DNA from: Chlamydiia bacterium
GTDB taxonomy: Bacteria > Chlamydiota > Chlamydiia > Chlamydiales > SM23-39
NCBI GenBank assembly: GCA_016194825.1
Contig: JACQAR010000121.1
Coordinates: 1-5,649, forward strand
Direction: 5' to 3'
DNA length: 5,649 bases
Below are positions 4,706 to 5,649 of the stretch, piece by piece (positions within the stretch are counted from its first letter, which is position 1; each line of letters begins with the position of its first letter). Made by a program: the position numbers and the translations under genes. The notes beneath the pieces are model-generated. The model was not told where the DNA came from, did not search any database, and worked only from the letters and a program-made list of their open reading frames with translations.

Positions 4706-5630
4706 GCCTGTGAGTATCATGGCATCGCCAGTGGCCCCCCTTGGGTGGTGGCCGAGCGTTTATTTAGCAACGGCAGGAACTGTTTCTGCTTTCATTGCTG
4801 CGATCAGCCGGCATCCGATTTTGGTGAGCTGTGCTCTTATGATTGCAATCGGATCTACTACTTTACTCGCCATCAAAGTCCTCAATCAGATCGCCAAATA
4901 TTTGCCCAAGCCATTAGGCCGCTTGATTTACTGGATCCATTCCCTGGCATTTGAGAGCCTGGCTGTTTTTGTAGTGACCCTCATGCATCCCTTGCGCTAC
5001 TGCAAATTCCCCCGTTATGGTGCAGCTTCTGTGCCCGGCAAACCTCTCATTTTGATCCACGGCTATTTACACGATTCTTCTGCCTGGCTTTATCTCAAAG
5101 CTAAACTGCTCGCTGCGGGCTTTGGTCCCGTTTATTGCGCCCATTTGGGTCATCCCTTTCGCTCGATCCAAAGCTATGCGGAGACAGTCCAAGAGTTAGC
5201 GGCGCGTATTGAACAAGAGACAGGACGCTCTGATGTCGCGATCATTGGTCATTCGATGGGAGGGCTAGTAGCGACTTTTTATGCCACACGTTTTGCGCCT
5301 GCAGGCAAGGTGACTGATGTCATCACTATTGGCTCTCCTTTAGCCGGCACCTATACTGCCCATATGGCCATCGGTCCTAATGGACGCGAGATGGAGCCTG
5401 GATCCGAGTTGGTCCAACAGATCCAAAAAGAGATCCTCTCTCATGACAAAATTCGGTTTTATCACATCGCTTCTCGCTCCGATGCCCTCATCATTCCGCA
5501 GAGCTCAGCTCTTGTCGGCAATCGGGCTGAAAGACAGTTTGTGATGGAGGATGTGGGGCACGTATCGCTTCTATTCTCCCCCCGCGTTGCACAAAAGATC
5601 ACCGATTGGCTCAGTAGACCTCTTGCATAA
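4692..5630 (+). CDS. Membrane-anchored alpha/beta-hydrolase, class 2 lipase-like
   Basis: The 312-residue product is a serine hydrolase that probably cleaves ester bonds of lipids or a similar substrate. The N-terminal third is hydrophobic: segments at about 18-39 and 42-63 look like two transmembrane helices, and 83-99 is a third apolar stretch. The catalytic domain starts near 116. LILIHGY (119-125) holds the oxyanion-hole HG, IIGHSMGG (184-191) is the nucleophile elbow with S188, SRSDALIIP (261-269) supplies candidate acid D264, and DVGHVSLLFS (287-296) supplies H290. The spacing and the SD-x-x-I and VGH-x-x-LL-S motifs resemble Bacillus LipA-type lipases (Lipase_2), here with an added membrane domain. 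The reading frame is open further upstream, but that would overlap the kinase-like gene heavily. ATG 4692 gives a 14-nt overlap matching the style of this operon; ATG 4719 (303 residues, weak GTGAG upstream) is equally possible. The family includes phospholipases and esterases, so the substrate is open. Confidence 0.82.
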   Translation: MRYSEPVSIMASPVAPLGWWPSVYLATAGTVSAFIAAISRHPILVSCALMIAIGSTTLLAIKVLNQIAKYLPKPLGRLIYWIHSLAFESLAVFVVTLMHPLRYCKFPRYGAASVPGKPLILIHGYLHDSSAWLYLKAKLLAAGFGPVYCAHLGHPFRSIQSYAETVQELAARIEQETGRSDVAIIGHSMGGLVATFYATRFAPAGKVTDVITIGSPLAGTYTAHMAIGPNGREMEPGSELVQQIQKEILSHDKIRFYHIASRSDALIIPQSSALVGNRAERQFVMEDVGHVSLLFSPRVAQKITDWLSRPLA

Positions 5631-5649
5631 CCTGCTTTGTTTGAAAAAA

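Noticed and set aside
5631..5649. Possible terminator after the lipase gene
   Set aside because: Only 19 bases are available and they contain no hairpin; the A-run at the window edge is not evidence.

Overview
The window is fully coding, at moderate GC by eye, and carries seven protein genes. It looks like a piece of a bacterial chromosome from an environmental chlamydia (Parachlamydiales-like). That placement is soft: it rests on the general look of the two HPFKFL-type proteins and the two odd kinase-like proteins, and no marker gene is present to prove it. There is no RNA gene, insertion sequence, CRISPR array or attachment site, and no stretch above 300 bases lacks a gene.

Left block (1-1776, rightward): a small four-helix DUF1761-type membrane protein is followed after 2 nt by a 445-residue GT-B glycosyltransferase. 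The enzyme has an MGDG-synthase-like N-terminal half and a MurG/GT28-like C-terminal half. The pair is probably one transcript.

Middle block (1688-2979, leftward): two tandem paralogues of an unrecognised family are joined by an ATGA stop/start overlap. Both share a C-terminal module starting with HPFKFL and ending at a W-(Q/E)-x-LV element. The second gene adds an N-terminal hydrophobic hairpin, and its 3' end overlaps the glycosyltransferase tail-to-tail by 89 nt.

Right block (about 3069-5630, rightward): two tandem paralogues of an atypical protein-kinase-like fold, each with an N-terminal hydrophobic signal or anchor. They are followed by a membrane-anchored alpha/beta-hydrolase resembling class 2 lipases. 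The three genes overlap by 16 and about 14 nt, so they are probably a translationally coupled operon.

The middle and right blocks diverge from a roughly 90-base intergenic region. Two duplicated gene pairs therefore lie back to back, and their products may act in the envelope or be exported, perhaps toward a host. The joint role is inference; individual fold calls range from firm (lipase, glycosyltransferase) to tentative (kinase-like proteins) to unknown (HPFKFL pair).
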